This document shows, one piece after another, positions 52,214-62,912 of a stretch of DNA of 64,000 nt. Each line of letters starts with the position of its first letter. Position 1 is the first letter of the stretch. This DNA is from Myxococcus xanthus (lineage in GTDB: Bacteria; Myxococcota; Myxococcia; Myxococcales; Myxococcaceae): contig NZ_JABFNS010000009.1 in the NCBI RefSeq assembly GCF_013116825.1, positions 32,533-96,532 of the forward strand, read 5' to 3'. Both the position numbers and the translations under genes were made by a program. Below the pieces are notes generated by a model. That model saw only the letters and a program-made list of their open reading frames with translations, made no database searches and was not told the DNA's origin.

Positions 52214-53386
52214 CTACTCCTTCTTCGGGAGCCCCAACTCGTGCTTCTCCAGCCCCTCCGGGTAGAGGCCGGCCTCGCCGAACTCCACCACGTCGCGCAG
52301 CACCCCGCCCTCGGACACGACACGGGCTGCCTCCTTGGCGGCCTCCGCGCGCCCGTAGGGCTCGCGCAGTTGGGCGTTGGCGACACCACGCAGCGAATCC
52401 CTCATGTCCGCCGCCGTCGCGAAGCGCTCCTCGGGGTTGAGACGCAGGGCCATGTGCAGCACCGCCTTGAGGTCCTCGTTGAGGTGGCCCACCGCCTCCT
52501 CGACGACGTCCGGAGTGAATGTCTCCATGAGGGCCTGCATCTGCTGTAGCGGCAGTGAGGGCTGCACCTCCGGGCGGAACCGCGTCTCCTTCGCCGCCAC
52601 CACCGGGACGTCGTGCACCTCGAAGAGGTGCTTGCCCGTGAGGACTTCCACCAGCAGCACGCCCAAGCTGAAGACGTCGGAGCGCGGCGTCAGCCCCTCC
52701 TTGCGCAGGTACTCGGGGCTGGAGTACGCCACGTCGCCCCGGAGTAGCAGCTCCGGCGACTCTTCACGCCCCACCAGCAGCGAGTACGCCGCGCCGAAGT
52801 CCAGCACCTTCACCTCCCCATGGAGGCCCAAGGCGATGTGCCGGGGATTCACGTCGCGGTGGATGATGCCCAGGGGCACCCCTTTCTCCGACGTCAGCAT
52901 GTGCGCGTAGTGCAGCGCGTCCGCCACCTCCGCGCCCACGTACAAGCCAAACCCCTCCGAGAGGGGCTGCCCTCTCACCAGCGCCGCGCACACCAGCGTC
53001 TCCAGCGAGGGCCCACCCACGTACTCCATGACGGCGTAGGCGGCGTCTTCCTCGTCATCCGCCCGCACATGGAAGATTCGAGCGATGTTGGGGTGGTTGA
53101 GGCGGAAGGCCAACTGCACCTCTTCGTACATCCTCTGCCGCTGAATGTGCGTGATTGGGCTGGTGAGCTGGCGGACCAGGCACGGGCCGGCAAGCACTCC
53201 ATCCGCCACGCGCCGCTCCACTTCCAGGAGCCGCTCTCCATTCGGCCGCACCTCCAACTCCCTCACGCCTTCGAATCGCACGCCCTCCACCTCGAAGTGG
53301 ACGCGCGACGTACCGCGTGCAGACAGGGTGGGGAGGCTGGGCGGCAACTCCTCCGTCGTCACTTCATCTTCCGAACGCTTCGTCAT
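52214..53386 (-). CDS. Degenerate Ser/Thr kinase (possible pseudokinase)
   Basis: 390 aa from the ATG at 53386, with AGGAGG 9 bp upstream. The kinase fold is clear: MEYVGGPSLETLV, IIHRDVNPRHIALGLHG, VKVLDFGAAYSLL, DVAYSSPEYLRKE and SDVFSLGVLLVEVLTGKHLF. Key positions differ: the ATP Lys is Arg (CLVRQL), the Gly-rich loop is missing, and the catalytic-loop Asn is His (NPRHI). HRD and DFG remain. It may be inactive or use ATP unusually. No membrane helix, so cytoplasmic. Confidence 0.85.
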   Translation of the reverse strand: MTKRSEDEVTTEELPPSLPTLSARGTSRVHFEVEGVRFEGVRELEVRPNGERLLEVERRVADGVLAGPCLVRQLTSPITHIQRQRMYEEVQLAFRLNHPNIARIFHVRADDEEDAAYAVMEYVGGPSLETLVCAALVRGQPLSEGFGLYVGAEVADALHYAHMLTSEKGVPLGIIHRDVNPRHIALGLHGEVKVLDFGAAYSLLVGREESPELLLRGDVAYSSPEYLRKEGLTPRSDVFSLGVLLVEVLTGKHLFEVHDVPVVAAKETRFRPEVQPSLPLQQMQALMETFTPDVVEEAVGHLNEDLKAVLHMALRLNPEERFATAADMRDSLRGVANAQLREPYGRAEAAKEAARVVSEGGVLRDVVEFGEAGLYPEGLEKHELGLPKKE

Positions 53387-53639
53387 GACTGTGAATCCTC
53401 CTGAAGGAAGGGGCGCGGCTCCACGGGCAACGAGGCTCGCCATCTCCGGGCAACTCTCTGGGAACACGCAAGGTCTAGTTAACTTGACCATCGAATTAAC
53501 ATGGCCTTACTTTCCTGTGAAGCCCTCTGGCACCCGCAGCGGACAGGGCGAAGCCTCATGAGCGCCTCTCCTGGGTGCAAGGCGCCCCAGCCATGGCTTC
53601 ACCTGCAAGTCCTGGCCGCTCGTAAAGGAAATTTAACTC

Positions 53640-53816
53640 GTGAGTAAAACCATTGACTGGGGGCCGATTCGCGCACTGGCACGTCGTGTCTTCACTGACG
53701 GAGAGCGCTTGGCCCTCACCCGGAAGGAGAAAGTGCTGCTGAAGCGCACGGCCACCCAGGTGGGCATCGACGACAGCGAAGCGGAGAGTGCGCTCGCCAC
53801 GGAGGAGGGTGCGTGA
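53640..53816 (+). CDS. Short charged helical protein (58 aa)
   Basis: A GTG start with AAAGGA about 10 bp upstream opens a compact frame: MSKTIDWGPIRALARRVFTD, then ERLALTRKEKVLLKRTATQV and GIDDSEAESAL. The amino-acid pattern and GC3 are protein-like. It lies between the kinase and the mobile-element module. Helical, basic middle; no family known to me. Confidence 0.55.
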   Translation: MSKTIDWGPIRALARRVFTDGERLALTRKEKVLLKRTATQVGIDDSEAESALATEEGA

Positions 53817-54166
53817 CTCGGGGAACACGCGGCGAAAGTGGGCCACCGGCCAGCCCTCGGAAAGCACTGGCCTGAAGTCAAGGCCCCCTCTCGGCCACGA
53901 CCAAGTTCCAGCGCTTCCTGGTGACCATCAACCAGCCTGAGCGTTCAGGAGTCGGGATTCGTTTCGCCGCCACTCATGCGGTCCGTTGACCCGGCCCCTG
54001 GCAACTCCGCAGGGCACACCTCGACTCGGCGCTGTCGGAGAATGGGGCCGAGGCGTTTCTCCTCCCTGTGATTAGGACCAGGAGACAGAAGAGCGGCGAC
54101 TCCGCCCTCCTGGAGCGCCTCTTTTTGCACTGGCCTCCGGGACTTCTCGTCGCCGAAACTCGCGCA
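53817..54166. other. Intergenic region of 350 bp
   Basis: No gene or clear structure seen. The SEC-C gene begins at its right end; its ribosome site is weak. Confidence 0.35.
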
Positions 54167-54619
54167 ATGAGCCAGAAGAAGCTCTCCCGAAACGCGCGGT
54201 GCCCCTGCGGCACAGGCCTGAAATACAAGGCCTGCTGCTACAGCAAGGGCTTTCACTACGTCGTCGATGACAGCGGTAACGTTTCCCGCTCAGTCCCCCT
54301 CAACGAGGAGGCCGTCGCACTCCTTGAAGAACTGCGGGAGCGCTTCATCGCGAAGCACGGACGCCCTCCCGGGCCCGATGACCCCATCTTCGACCCGGAG
54401 GACATGGCCGACGAGGAGACACGGACTGCGGAGATGGTGGCCTCCATGACCAGGGCAGGCATCCACCCTGCCCTCATTCACGCCTACAAGAAGACAGGCC
54501 TCCTCCTCACAGAGGAGAACAGGCACCTCATGCCAACGAGCCACGTCAAGGAGTTCGAGGACGCGGTGGATGAGTACTACGCCCTTCACCCGGAAGAGGA
54601 TGAAGAACTGGATAGCTGA
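54167..54619 (+). CDS. SEC-C motif protein
   Basis: 150 aa from MSQKKLSRNARCPCGTGLKY. The SEC-C zinc motif C-P-C-G-x-G-x3-K-x-CC occupies residues 12-24, the type found at the end of SecA and in many small proteins. The rest is acidic and helical (NEEAVALLEELRERFIAKHG, EYYALHPEEDEELDS). It may bind protein or nucleic acid through the zinc finger. It runs against the mobile-element operon. Confidence 0.75.
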   Translation: MSQKKLSRNARCPCGTGLKYKACCYSKGFHYVVDDSGNVSRSVPLNEEAVALLEELRERFIAKHGRPPGPDDPIFDPEDMADEETRTAEMVASMTRAGIHPALIHAYKKTGLLLTEENRHLMPTSHVKEFEDAVDEYYALHPEEDEELDS

Positions 54620-54686
54620 GAAGCGACGTCGGCGGCCACACCGGACTCCAGAAGGCGAGCCCGGCGCCGCGCACAAGACGCTCCAC

Positions 54687-55253
54687 TCAGGCTGGCGTCA
54701 CCTTGTCGAAGGGGCGCATTACCTGCTTGCCATCGGAGACGCGCTCCACCGTCACCGTCTTCGCCTTCTCGTCGACGGCCTTCACCTTCGCCGTGAAGGC
54801 GCCCCGCCCCTGCTTGTAGCGCACCTCCTGCCCCACCTCGAAGGAGACGGACGCCTCGGGATTGGGGCTGGGGGCGGCGGCCTTCGCGGTGCGTGCCGCT
54901 GCGCGCGGGCGCCCGCGGCTCTTCTGGGGCGCGGGCCCGGCCCGCGTGGGCTGCGGCGCGGCCTCCTGCTTCGGCTTCACCCACTTCCGCACGCGCACCG
55001 AGGACGGGCGCTTCGGCGCGGGCCCGGTGGCCGGCGCTGGCGGGCGCTTCGACGAGGGAGGAGGCACAGGGGGGCGCTTCAGCGCGGACGACGTGGGATT
55101 CGCGCCAAGCTCAATGCCCAGGAACTGAGCGATCTTCTCCAACAGGTCCAACTGCCGGCCCATCGCCTTCCCCACCTCCTCCGCTACCGCAGCCTGGATG
55201 GTGCTCTTCATGTCGTTCTGCATGTGCTCTCGCTCGCTTTCCTCGCGGGGCAT
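54687..55253 (-). CDS. Proline-rich protein with C-terminal Tudor/KOW-like domain
   Basis: 188 aa (or 178 from an internal ATG at 55223). An N-terminal helix (MKSTIQAAVAEEVGKAMGRQ, LLEKIAQFLGIE), then a Pro/Lys/Ala-rich basic middle, then FEVGQEVRYKQGRGAFTAKV, AVDEKAKTVTVERVSDGKQV, a small beta-barrel of the SH3/KOW type. The basic linker and barrel suggest DNA or RNA binding. It is the last gene of the leftward module, 85 bp after the HTH gene. Confidence 0.6.
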   Translation of the reverse strand: MPREESEREHMQNDMKSTIQAAVAEEVGKAMGRQLDLLEKIAQFLGIELGANPTSSALKRPPVPPPSSKRPPAPATGPAPKRPSSVRVRKWVKPKQEAAPQPTRAGPAPQKSRGRPRAAARTAKAAAPSPNPEASVSFEVGQEVRYKQGRGAFTAKVKAVDEKAKTVTVERVSDGKQVMRPFDKVTPA

Positions 55254-55338
55254 ACAGCCCGCGCGCTTTCAACACGGACAACAATCAGCCTCTTGCACTC
55301 ACGCTACACCAAGTAGTCAAGGTATTCGGGCTCCCATC

Positions 55339-55760
55339 TCAGAATGAGGCCTTCAGCTCGCGCCAGCGCTCGCGTTGCACCTCCCACGTCCCCGCGTGTG
55401 CAACGGCCCGCAGGCCTCGCTCGCTGAGGGGCTCCTCCCCCTCGACAGCCTCGAGGAACAGCACCTCCTCCTGGATGTCGGGCGCCAGCAACTGCAAATC
55501 CAGCAGGTGTGTCACACGCGCTCGGGTAAAGCCCAACTGGCTGGCGACATCCGCTGCGCTCGCCACGAGGCCCCGCCCAATGGCGGACTCCACATGGTGC
55601 GCCAGGGCCAGCATGCGCGCGACGTGTGCTGGCCGTCGCGCTACCTCTCGCGGCGGGGGTGGCGCTCCCCCTCGGAGGCGCACCACCTTCGCGCGACGCA
55701 CGCGGTGGAAGTGAGCGCTGACGAGGCCGGCCTCTGCCGGCTGAGACGCGGGGCTCGCGC

Positions 55761-55764
<4 letters not shown>
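55339..55764 (-). CDS. Helix-turn-helix protein coupled to the serine recombinase
   Basis: 141 aa, GTG start overlapping the recombinase stop (GTGA). ARMLALAHHVESAIGRGLVA is a helix, and SAADVASQLGFTRARVTHLL a helix-turn-helix, followed by DLQLLAPDIQEEVLFLEA. This type of small protein recurs downstream of large serine recombinases together with DUF2924 genes. It may guide or regulate recombination. Confidence 0.75.
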
Positions 55765-57304
<1,540 letters not shown>

Positions 57305-57308
<4 letters not shown>

Positions 57309-57508
57309 GGCCCCTCCGAGTCCTCTGTAGTTGTCGGATGCACCGGCTCGGCGCTCGATGCATCCTTCTGATTGGCGAGCTGCTCCGCGACGGCCACCAG
57401 CCGCTCCACGTTGTCGTTGAGACGCCCCAGTTGGCGGACGAGCTGCGGCATCGTCGTCTCGTAGAAGCGCTGGCCCATGTGCGTCTGGAAGAAGGCGGGG
57501 CCGCTCAT
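57305..57508 (-). CDS. Small protein between DUF2924 and recombinase genes (67 aa)
   Basis: Both ends overlap neighbours by ATGA, so translation of the three genes is coupled. MSGPAFFQTHMGQRFYETTM and then QLVRQLGRLNDNVERLVAVA describe a short helical protein. It recurs in position in other recombinase/DUF2924 clusters as far as I recall. Function unknown. Confidence 0.65.
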
Positions 57509-58062
57509 GACTTCACCGCCTTCGGGCTGCCGTCCTTGATGCCGAAGAAGGTGAAGCCATTCCAGGCCGTGCCCGTAATCAGCTTGGCCACGCTGGAGAG
57601 GCTGCGGTGAAGCTGGCCCTCGTATTCGATGCCGCCCTCGCGCACCGTCACCCGATGCTGCGTCCCTTTGAATACGCGCGTCAGCACCGTGCCCGGCGGC
57701 GGCAGGCGCGCGTCGCGCCCGTCCGCAGCGGCTGCGCGCTCGTCGGCAGCGACTGGAGGAGGAGGCTCGGAGGGCTTCGTCTCCTCCAACTGTCGCATCC
57801 GCCAGCGCTCGGGCAGCTTGTCGCCCAGCTCCGAGATGCGTGCGACGGCGCGTGTGGAGAGGCTCCCTTCGGCCATCTCCTGAATCCGGAAGGCCAGGCG
57901 CTTCTTCAGGTAGTCCCGGTTGCGGCTGCGCGTGGGCTCGCCGTACAGCTCCAGGTACTTCGCCGCCAAATCCGGCACCGACATGCTGGCCAGCGCGGCC
58001 AGTTGCTGTGGCACATCCGCCAACTGCCTGCGCGCGGCACGCACAGTCCCCTTCTTCGCCAT
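57505..58062 (-). CDS. DUF2924 family protein
   Basis: 185 aa from MAKKGTVRAARRQLADVPQQ (GGAGAG upstream). The DUF2924 core is MSVPDLAAKYLELYGEPTRS followed by RNRDYLKKRLAFRIQEMAEG. The C-terminal part PPPGTVLTRVFKGTQHRVTV and SSVAKLITGTAWNGFTFFGI is the second conserved block. The family is typically encoded beside phage-type serine recombinases and probably binds DNA. A related repeat occurs in the gene at 4396-5031. Confidence 0.85.
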   Translation of the reverse strand: MAKKGTVRAARRQLADVPQQLAALASMSVPDLAAKYLELYGEPTRSRNRDYLKKRLAFRIQEMAEGSLSTRAVARISELGDKLPERWRMRQLEETKPSEPPPPVAADERAAAADGRDARLPPPGTVLTRVFKGTQHRVTVREGGIEYEGQLHRSLSSVAKLITGTAWNGFTFFGIKDGSPKAVKS

Positions 58063-58153
58063 GGTGGTCTCTCCTTCGTCCGGGGCAGCACGCCCTCGGG
58101 CGAAAGCCATGGACGCTCTGTCCCCAGAAGAAGACAAGTCGAGAGTCCGCGGC

Positions 58154-58282
58154 TCAGCCATGCGCGCTCTCCTCCGCGCCCCACGCAGGCACCTGCTGGC
58201 TTCGCTGTGCATGACGACGCAACCACAACTCCCAGAGGGCCTCGGACAGCACGTCCACCGCGTCCTCGCTGCGCTGCTGCAT
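58154..58282 (-). CDS. Very short protein (42 aa) in the replication operon
   Basis: MQQRSEDAVDVLSEALWELW followed by LRRHAQRSQQVPAWG. The start lies 20 bp after the primase stop with a weak GGCGAG site. The helix is acidic then basic. High GC3 in the first half supports coding. It may be a small regulator. Confidence 0.4.
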   Translation of the reverse strand: MQQRSEDAVDVLSEALWELWLRRHAQRSQQVPAWGAEESAHG

Positions 58283-58302
58283 GGGGGCTCGCCGGACAGC
58301 CG

Positions 58303-61242
58303 CTACGCCCAAGGGTCGACTTCCGTCGACTCCTCGGGAGTCGTAGCCGTATTCACCTCCGGCTCGCCCTCCAGCTTCTGGAGTGCGTACATCGTCCGCT
58401 TCTTGCGGTCCTGGTTCCGCACCACCACCCGCAAGTCCCCAAAGACTCTGTCCCTCGCCGTTTGCAGCGCGCGGCCCAGGCGGCTCTGCTGTGAGCGGGA
58501 GCCGCCCTCGCCTCGCACCTGCAGCATCAGCTCGTCCTTCTCGCACAGCTCGTTGAGGCTGGAGACGAGCACCTCCGCCGTGCCGTGCGCCGCCCACCAG
58601 GCCTGCACGAATTCGCGCCAGGACTCCCCTTCGACGTCCGCATTCGCATACAGCTCGTCGAGGTTGTCGAGGAAGCCCTCCACTCCAGCCACCTTGAGAA
58701 GGCCGCCCATGACGGCCGCCCAGTGCTCGAAGGAGCCCAGCCGCTCGTGTCCCAGGGGCCTCCCTGCGGCAATCCACGCCTGCACGAGCGTCAGGGCCGC
58801 GCGCACCAATTCGCTCCGGTGCTCCTTCACCCAGGGAATAATCGGGTTATGTTTGAAGCCGGTTCGCGTCCAGGCCCTGTCCAACTTGGGGTCGAGGCGG
58901 ATGCGCACGGAGCGACGGGCAATGTCCTTTGAAAGCTTCGGGTTGTTGCCGGTGAGCATCCACATGGCGACATTGGGCAGCGTCAGCTTTTGCGTCTTGC
59001 CCAGGAGGCGGTCCGTCCAGGAGGTACTCGTCAGCACGGCTGCGAGGGCCGCGGACGAAAGCGTCGCCTTCTCATTCGCGTTGTCGAGGAGAATGAGGGG
59101 ACGCGCCAGGGCGAGTTCGGCGGTGATTGTCTTTCGAATCTCCTCTTCACTCTCAGGCAAGGTGCCAATGGCGAACGCCCTGCCCGTCGCCACCCACGAG
59201 ACGATGTCGCACAAGAGGCCCTTTCCGGAGCCAACAGCGGGCGCCTCCACGAGGTGGAGGGGAGTACAGCCCTCAATCATCCGCCGGACGAAGGGCAGGA
59301 GGACGGCGGCGAGGGCATGTGCCTTGTCGCTGGGGTGGGCGAAGGGGAAGTCCACGAAGACGTCGTCAAAGAAGAGGGCCCGTGCGGCGGCAACCTCCTC
59401 GGGTGTCGGCCGCTCGGGCACGGCGCCGAGGTGAAGTGCGGGGGTGGGCTCCAGCCAGAGTCTGTCCTCCGGGTGCAGCCCGGGCGTCAGGAGGAGCTTC
59501 CCGTCCTGGCCGAATACCGGCGTGGTAATGACGGCCTCCACGGGAGGGAGGCCCGGAGGCGGGTACGCGAGGAAGTCCCGCGCGACGTCCTTCGGCGGGA
59601 AGACGGAGTGCGGCCTGCCCTCGACTTCCGCTACCCACGTCGCCTCCCGGAGGAGGACTCCGTAGACGGCGGCCTCCGTCATCTCCGCGAGAATGGGCGC
59701 CTCCTTCTCGGGCTGGGCGAGCTGCGCGAGGGCGTTGCCTCGTATGAAGAGTGGCGCCGCCTCGTTGGCGAAGCCCTGCGTGCTGGCGGCCCGCATGCGG
59801 CGCTCATTCGCCTGCACCACCGCTTGGCGTGCCTCGGTGACAATGGCCCAGAGTTGGCGGTTGCCCACGTTGATTTCCGGGCGCACGGCGGACGCACGGC
59901 GCTGAGCCGTGGCCGCCGCCTCCTTCTGCGCCACCACCCCCTTGAGGTTGGCGTTGAGGGCCCGCCTCCGGAGGCCAAACTTCGCCGAAATGGCCTCCAG
60001 CACGACGTCGGCCCGCACGGCGGTGCACGTCTGCAGTGAGGCCAGGAGGGGCGCCAGCGCCTTGTCCAAGTCGGCCTTGGGCGAACTCTCGGGAATGCCG
60101 TCCAGCAGGTACTCCGGGTACCCCCTCGCGCGGCCGAGGACTTCGTGGAGCGCCGCGGCGCCGTGCGTCGTCACAAACGCGTTGACGTCCACCTTCTCGG
60201 TGCCCTGCGGACGTGGAAGCAGTGCGAGGCACGCCTCGCACCCCTCGGCCCAGAGGGCCGCGGCAGTCTCCCTCGCGCCCGCCTCTCCGGCGCCGCTGGC
60301 CTCGGCGTCATTGCAAATGACGACGCGCCTGGCGTCGCGCGTGAGTCTCAGCAGCCGGGGAATGTCCTGCTTGCGAAAGCGCGTCGTGGCCGGAGAGAGG
60401 CAAGCAATGCCCGCCTGCATGGCGCTGATGCAGTCCGTGACGCCCTCGGTAATCAGCAGCGTGTCGGCCTTGCGTGCCGCGTCCTCGTTGTAGAAATAGT
60501 CGTTGCGGACGGTGGGCGAGACGTAGGGGTGCCGCTCCGAGTGGGTGAGGAGCTTCTTGTACTTGGCCTCCTCCTTCGTGTGTTGCGTCGCCCGGGCGAT
60601 GAAGTAGACGACGCGGCCCCCCTTCCAGTACGGGAAGACGAGGCGCTCCCGGAAGAAGTCCTCGACGCGGCCGCCCGGCAGTTGGACGAAGAGTCCCGTC
60701 TTGAGGGCCGCCTCGCGGCTCGCGCCCAACGCCTCACGCAGGTGCGCGAAGAGGCCGCCGTCGGCCCACCCCAGCTTGAGGTTGTCCACCATCTCGTCGG
60801 TGAAGCCGTAGTGCTGGTTGAAGGACTCCTCGCGGAGTTTCGCGGGCAGGCGGCGGTGGTAGTAGTCGGCGGCGGCCGTGAGGAATCTCTCGACATCGCG
60901 GCGCTCCACCAGCGCCTCGAGCTCACGCGCGTGGGACTCGTCATGGGGAGAGGGAGGAGAAATACCGGCGCGCTCGGCCAGCCGGAATACAGCCTCCTTG
61001 AAGTCAACCTTCTCCCTCTCCTGGACGAAGTTGAAGACGTCGCCCCCCAGGCTGCCGCCGTTGGAGAAGTCGCGCCACGTCTGCGTGGCGGGCCACACGA
61101 CGAAGGAGGGCGTCTTCTCCGGGTGAAAGGGTGAGAGTCCCTTGAGGGTGCTGCCCGAAGGTCGCAACTCGACGTGGGCGCCGACGACGTCGGTGATGTC
61201 CGAGCGGCTCCGCACCTGCTCCACGAAGGCGCGAAAGCTCAT
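58303..61242 (-). CDS. Primase-helicase with degenerate CHC2 zinc region
   Basis: 979 aa from MSFRAFVEQVRSRSDITDVV, the DnaG-like start. Residues 36-68 align with the CHC2 zinc finger (SPFHPEKTPSFVV, then DFSNGGSLGGD), but the first Cys is Ser37 and the later Cys pair is absent; only His40 remains. The Toprim part has LLITEGVTD (Glu266) and CNDAEASG. A helicase/ATPase domain follows, with AVGSGKG (Walker A, 669-675) and RPLILLDNANEK (Walker B). It would prime and unwind DNA during replication of the element. Loss of the zinc ligands is unusual and may change template choice. Confidence 0.85.
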   Translation of the reverse strand: MSFRAFVEQVRSRSDITDVVGAHVELRPSGSTLKGLSPFHPEKTPSFVVWPATQTWRDFSNGGSLGGDVFNFVQEREKVDFKEAVFRLAERAGISPPSPHDESHARELEALVERRDVERFLTAAADYYHRRLPAKLREESFNQHYGFTDEMVDNLKLGWADGGLFAHLREALGASREAALKTGLFVQLPGGRVEDFFRERLVFPYWKGGRVVYFIARATQHTKEEAKYKKLLTHSERHPYVSPTVRNDYFYNEDAARKADTLLITEGVTDCISAMQAGIACLSPATTRFRKQDIPRLLRLTRDARRVVICNDAEASGAGEAGARETAAALWAEGCEACLALLPRPQGTEKVDVNAFVTTHGAAALHEVLGRARGYPEYLLDGIPESSPKADLDKALAPLLASLQTCTAVRADVVLEAISAKFGLRRRALNANLKGVVAQKEAAATAQRRASAVRPEINVGNRQLWAIVTEARQAVVQANERRMRAASTQGFANEAAPLFIRGNALAQLAQPEKEAPILAEMTEAAVYGVLLREATWVAEVEGRPHSVFPPKDVARDFLAYPPPGLPPVEAVITTPVFGQDGKLLLTPGLHPEDRLWLEPTPALHLGAVPERPTPEEVAAARALFFDDVFVDFPFAHPSDKAHALAAVLLPFVRRMIEGCTPLHLVEAPAVGSGKGLLCDIVSWVATGRAFAIGTLPESEEEIRKTITAELALARPLILLDNANEKATLSSAALAAVLTSTSWTDRLLGKTQKLTLPNVAMWMLTGNNPKLSKDIARRSVRIRLDPKLDRAWTRTGFKHNPIIPWVKEHRSELVRAALTLVQAWIAAGRPLGHERLGSFEHWAAVMGGLLKVAGVEGFLDNLDELYANADVEGESWREFVQAWWAAHGTAEVLVSSLNELCEKDELMLQVRGEGGSRSQQSRLGRALQTARDRVFGDLRVVVRNQDRKKRTMYALQKLEGEPEVNTATTPEESTEVDPWA

Positions 61243-61508
61243 GGGGCCCGCCCCTGGGGGCTGCGCCTCGTCGCCGCGGAGTCCGGCCCGCGACGCACGG
61301 CAGGTTGGCGCGCACGCCCAGCCAGCCTGGCGCCGAGGCGCCGCTGCGCAATGACTGTTGGGAGGCCGAGGGCACGAGAGGCAGCGCGCCCCTCGTCCCC
61401 ACGGCGCGCGGAGAAGGAGTCCTGCATGGGTTGCTTTCCGGGGACGTGTGGACGGGCTGACTCGCAGCACGCCCTCGCTTGGCGGCTCAACTCACCTCGG
61501 GCTGGCGC

Positions 61509-62282
61509 TCAGCAGTTTCGTTCCCAAAACGCCTGGTACTCGACTGCAACCTCTTCGACGAAGGTTTGCCACTCCTCGCCGCGCATGGCTGACACGTCCC
61601 CAACCTGCTGCATTCCGAGGTAGTGGTGGAGGAGGCGCTCCACCCTCTTGCGCGGCATGGTTTTCAGGACGTCAGAGAGGTACTGCACGAGGCGCGCGTT
61701 GGGCCGCCTCGCGCCCGAGTCGCCGCGGCGCGCTGCTTCGGCTGCCGTCGACGCGTCCACCCGGAGCTTCGCCAAGTCGTGAAGCGGCAGCCCCTGGAAG
61801 GCATGCTGCTCCTCCGAGGACAGGCGGCGCTCGGGCTGCAGGGAGTAGCGCGTCTGCCACCAGTCCTTCGCGGCCCCGTGACGCTGGACTTCAACGGCCC
61901 ACGTCTCAAGCCCAAACGCGTGCCGCACGCGCAGGACGTCCTTGAAAAAGCCAATCCCGTACTCAAGCACCTTCACCTCGCGCGTCTCGAAGAGGGCGAC
62001 GTTGTGGGTAAATCGCAGCACGGGCTTGTGTCCCTCCGCCTTCAGCCTCCGGGTGAAGGGGACGAACTTGTTGTCGATGACAGCCACGTCGCGCGGGTGC
62101 GGCTCCCCGAGGAAGACGACGACGGCGGCGTCGCCGTCATTCTCCAACTTCAGCCAGGCAACCCCGGCCTCCTTGGGCTGCTTCGCCCACTCCTGCGTGC
62201 GGCAGTCCACCCCCAAGGGCTGGGCTGGGGCAGGGCTGGGCGTCTGGGTAACTGGCCTGGGGGAGTCGCTCTCGTCACGCAT
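61509..62282 (-). CDS. Phage-like replication-associated protein of unknown function
   Basis: 257 aa from MRDESDSPRPVTQ. A Pro-rich N-terminus leads to a beta-rich core (WLKLENDGDAAVVVFLGEPH, VLRFTHNVALFETREVKVLE) with an aromatic and basic character like single-strand DNA-binding folds, then a helical C-terminus (RLVQYLSDVLKTMPRKRVER). First gene of the leftward module, 267 bp before the primase. SSB-like function is a guess from pattern and place. Confidence 0.55.
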   Translation of the reverse strand: MRDESDSPRPVTQTPSPAPAQPLGVDCRTQEWAKQPKEAGVAWLKLENDGDAAVVVFLGEPHPRDVAVIDNKFVPFTRRLKAEGHKPVLRFTHNVALFETREVKVLEYGIGFFKDVLRVRHAFGLETWAVEVQRHGAAKDWWQTRYSLQPERRLSSEEQHAFQGLPLHDLAKLRVDASTAAEAARRGDSGARRPNARLVQYLSDVLKTMPRKRVERLLHHYLGMQQVGDVSAMRGEEWQTFVEEVAVEYQAFWERNC

Positions 62283-62912
62283 GCGTGCCTCGGGGCCGGA
62301 GGAGGTTGTGGCCGCCGCTGCTGGGGAGCCGCTCCGCCCTGCAAAGACAAAGGCTCGGTGCCCGCAATCGGGGACATGCCGACGCGCACGAATTTCCACC
62401 GGGGCCTTCGACTCGCCAGGTACTCAGGTTTTACTGGAGTCCTGGTGGATTGCCCCGTGTCCGGCAGCTCTATGAGCAGGAGGCCGCGGCGGGCCATGCC
62501 GCATGAAGGAGAGCTCCTTCATGAGGGCGGCGATGGCCTCTGCTGGGCGGGCCTCATGCCCCTGCCTTGAACATGGGCGGAAGTTCCCACCTCCTCCATT
62601 CGGACGCCCACGCTGCGCTCCAAGGGGAGAGGCCACGAGCACTCCACGAGGGGCTGGCCATGACTGCTCGGAACGAGTGAGGAGTGCGTAGGCGAGGCAA
62701 CCTTCGCGCCGAAGGGCCTAGACAGCCGCCTTCCCCAGAAGCCGCTCGCGCTCGAACCAGGGCAACCCCAGCAGACACACGGGGGTGGTGCTCACCGGTG
62801 ACGCGCAACCGACGGCCCCAGCACGACGCGGGGACAGACAGGACGATGAAGGCGAGGAACAGGGGAGTGAGTGACCTCGACACCTACTTTCCCCCTCCGA
62901 CTCTCGCATCCC
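62283..62912. other. Leader region of the replication operon
   Basis: 630 bp between the array and the first gene. It holds a 22-bp near-palindrome (62502-62523). No gene with a convincing start is seen. Confidence 0.4.
62502..62523. repeat. 22-bp palindrome CATGAAGGAG-AG-CTCCTTCATG
   Basis: Ten-base arms around AG. Upstream of the replication operon; it could be an operator for autoregulation of replication genes, or an RNA stem that hides a ribosome site. Confidence 0.5.
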
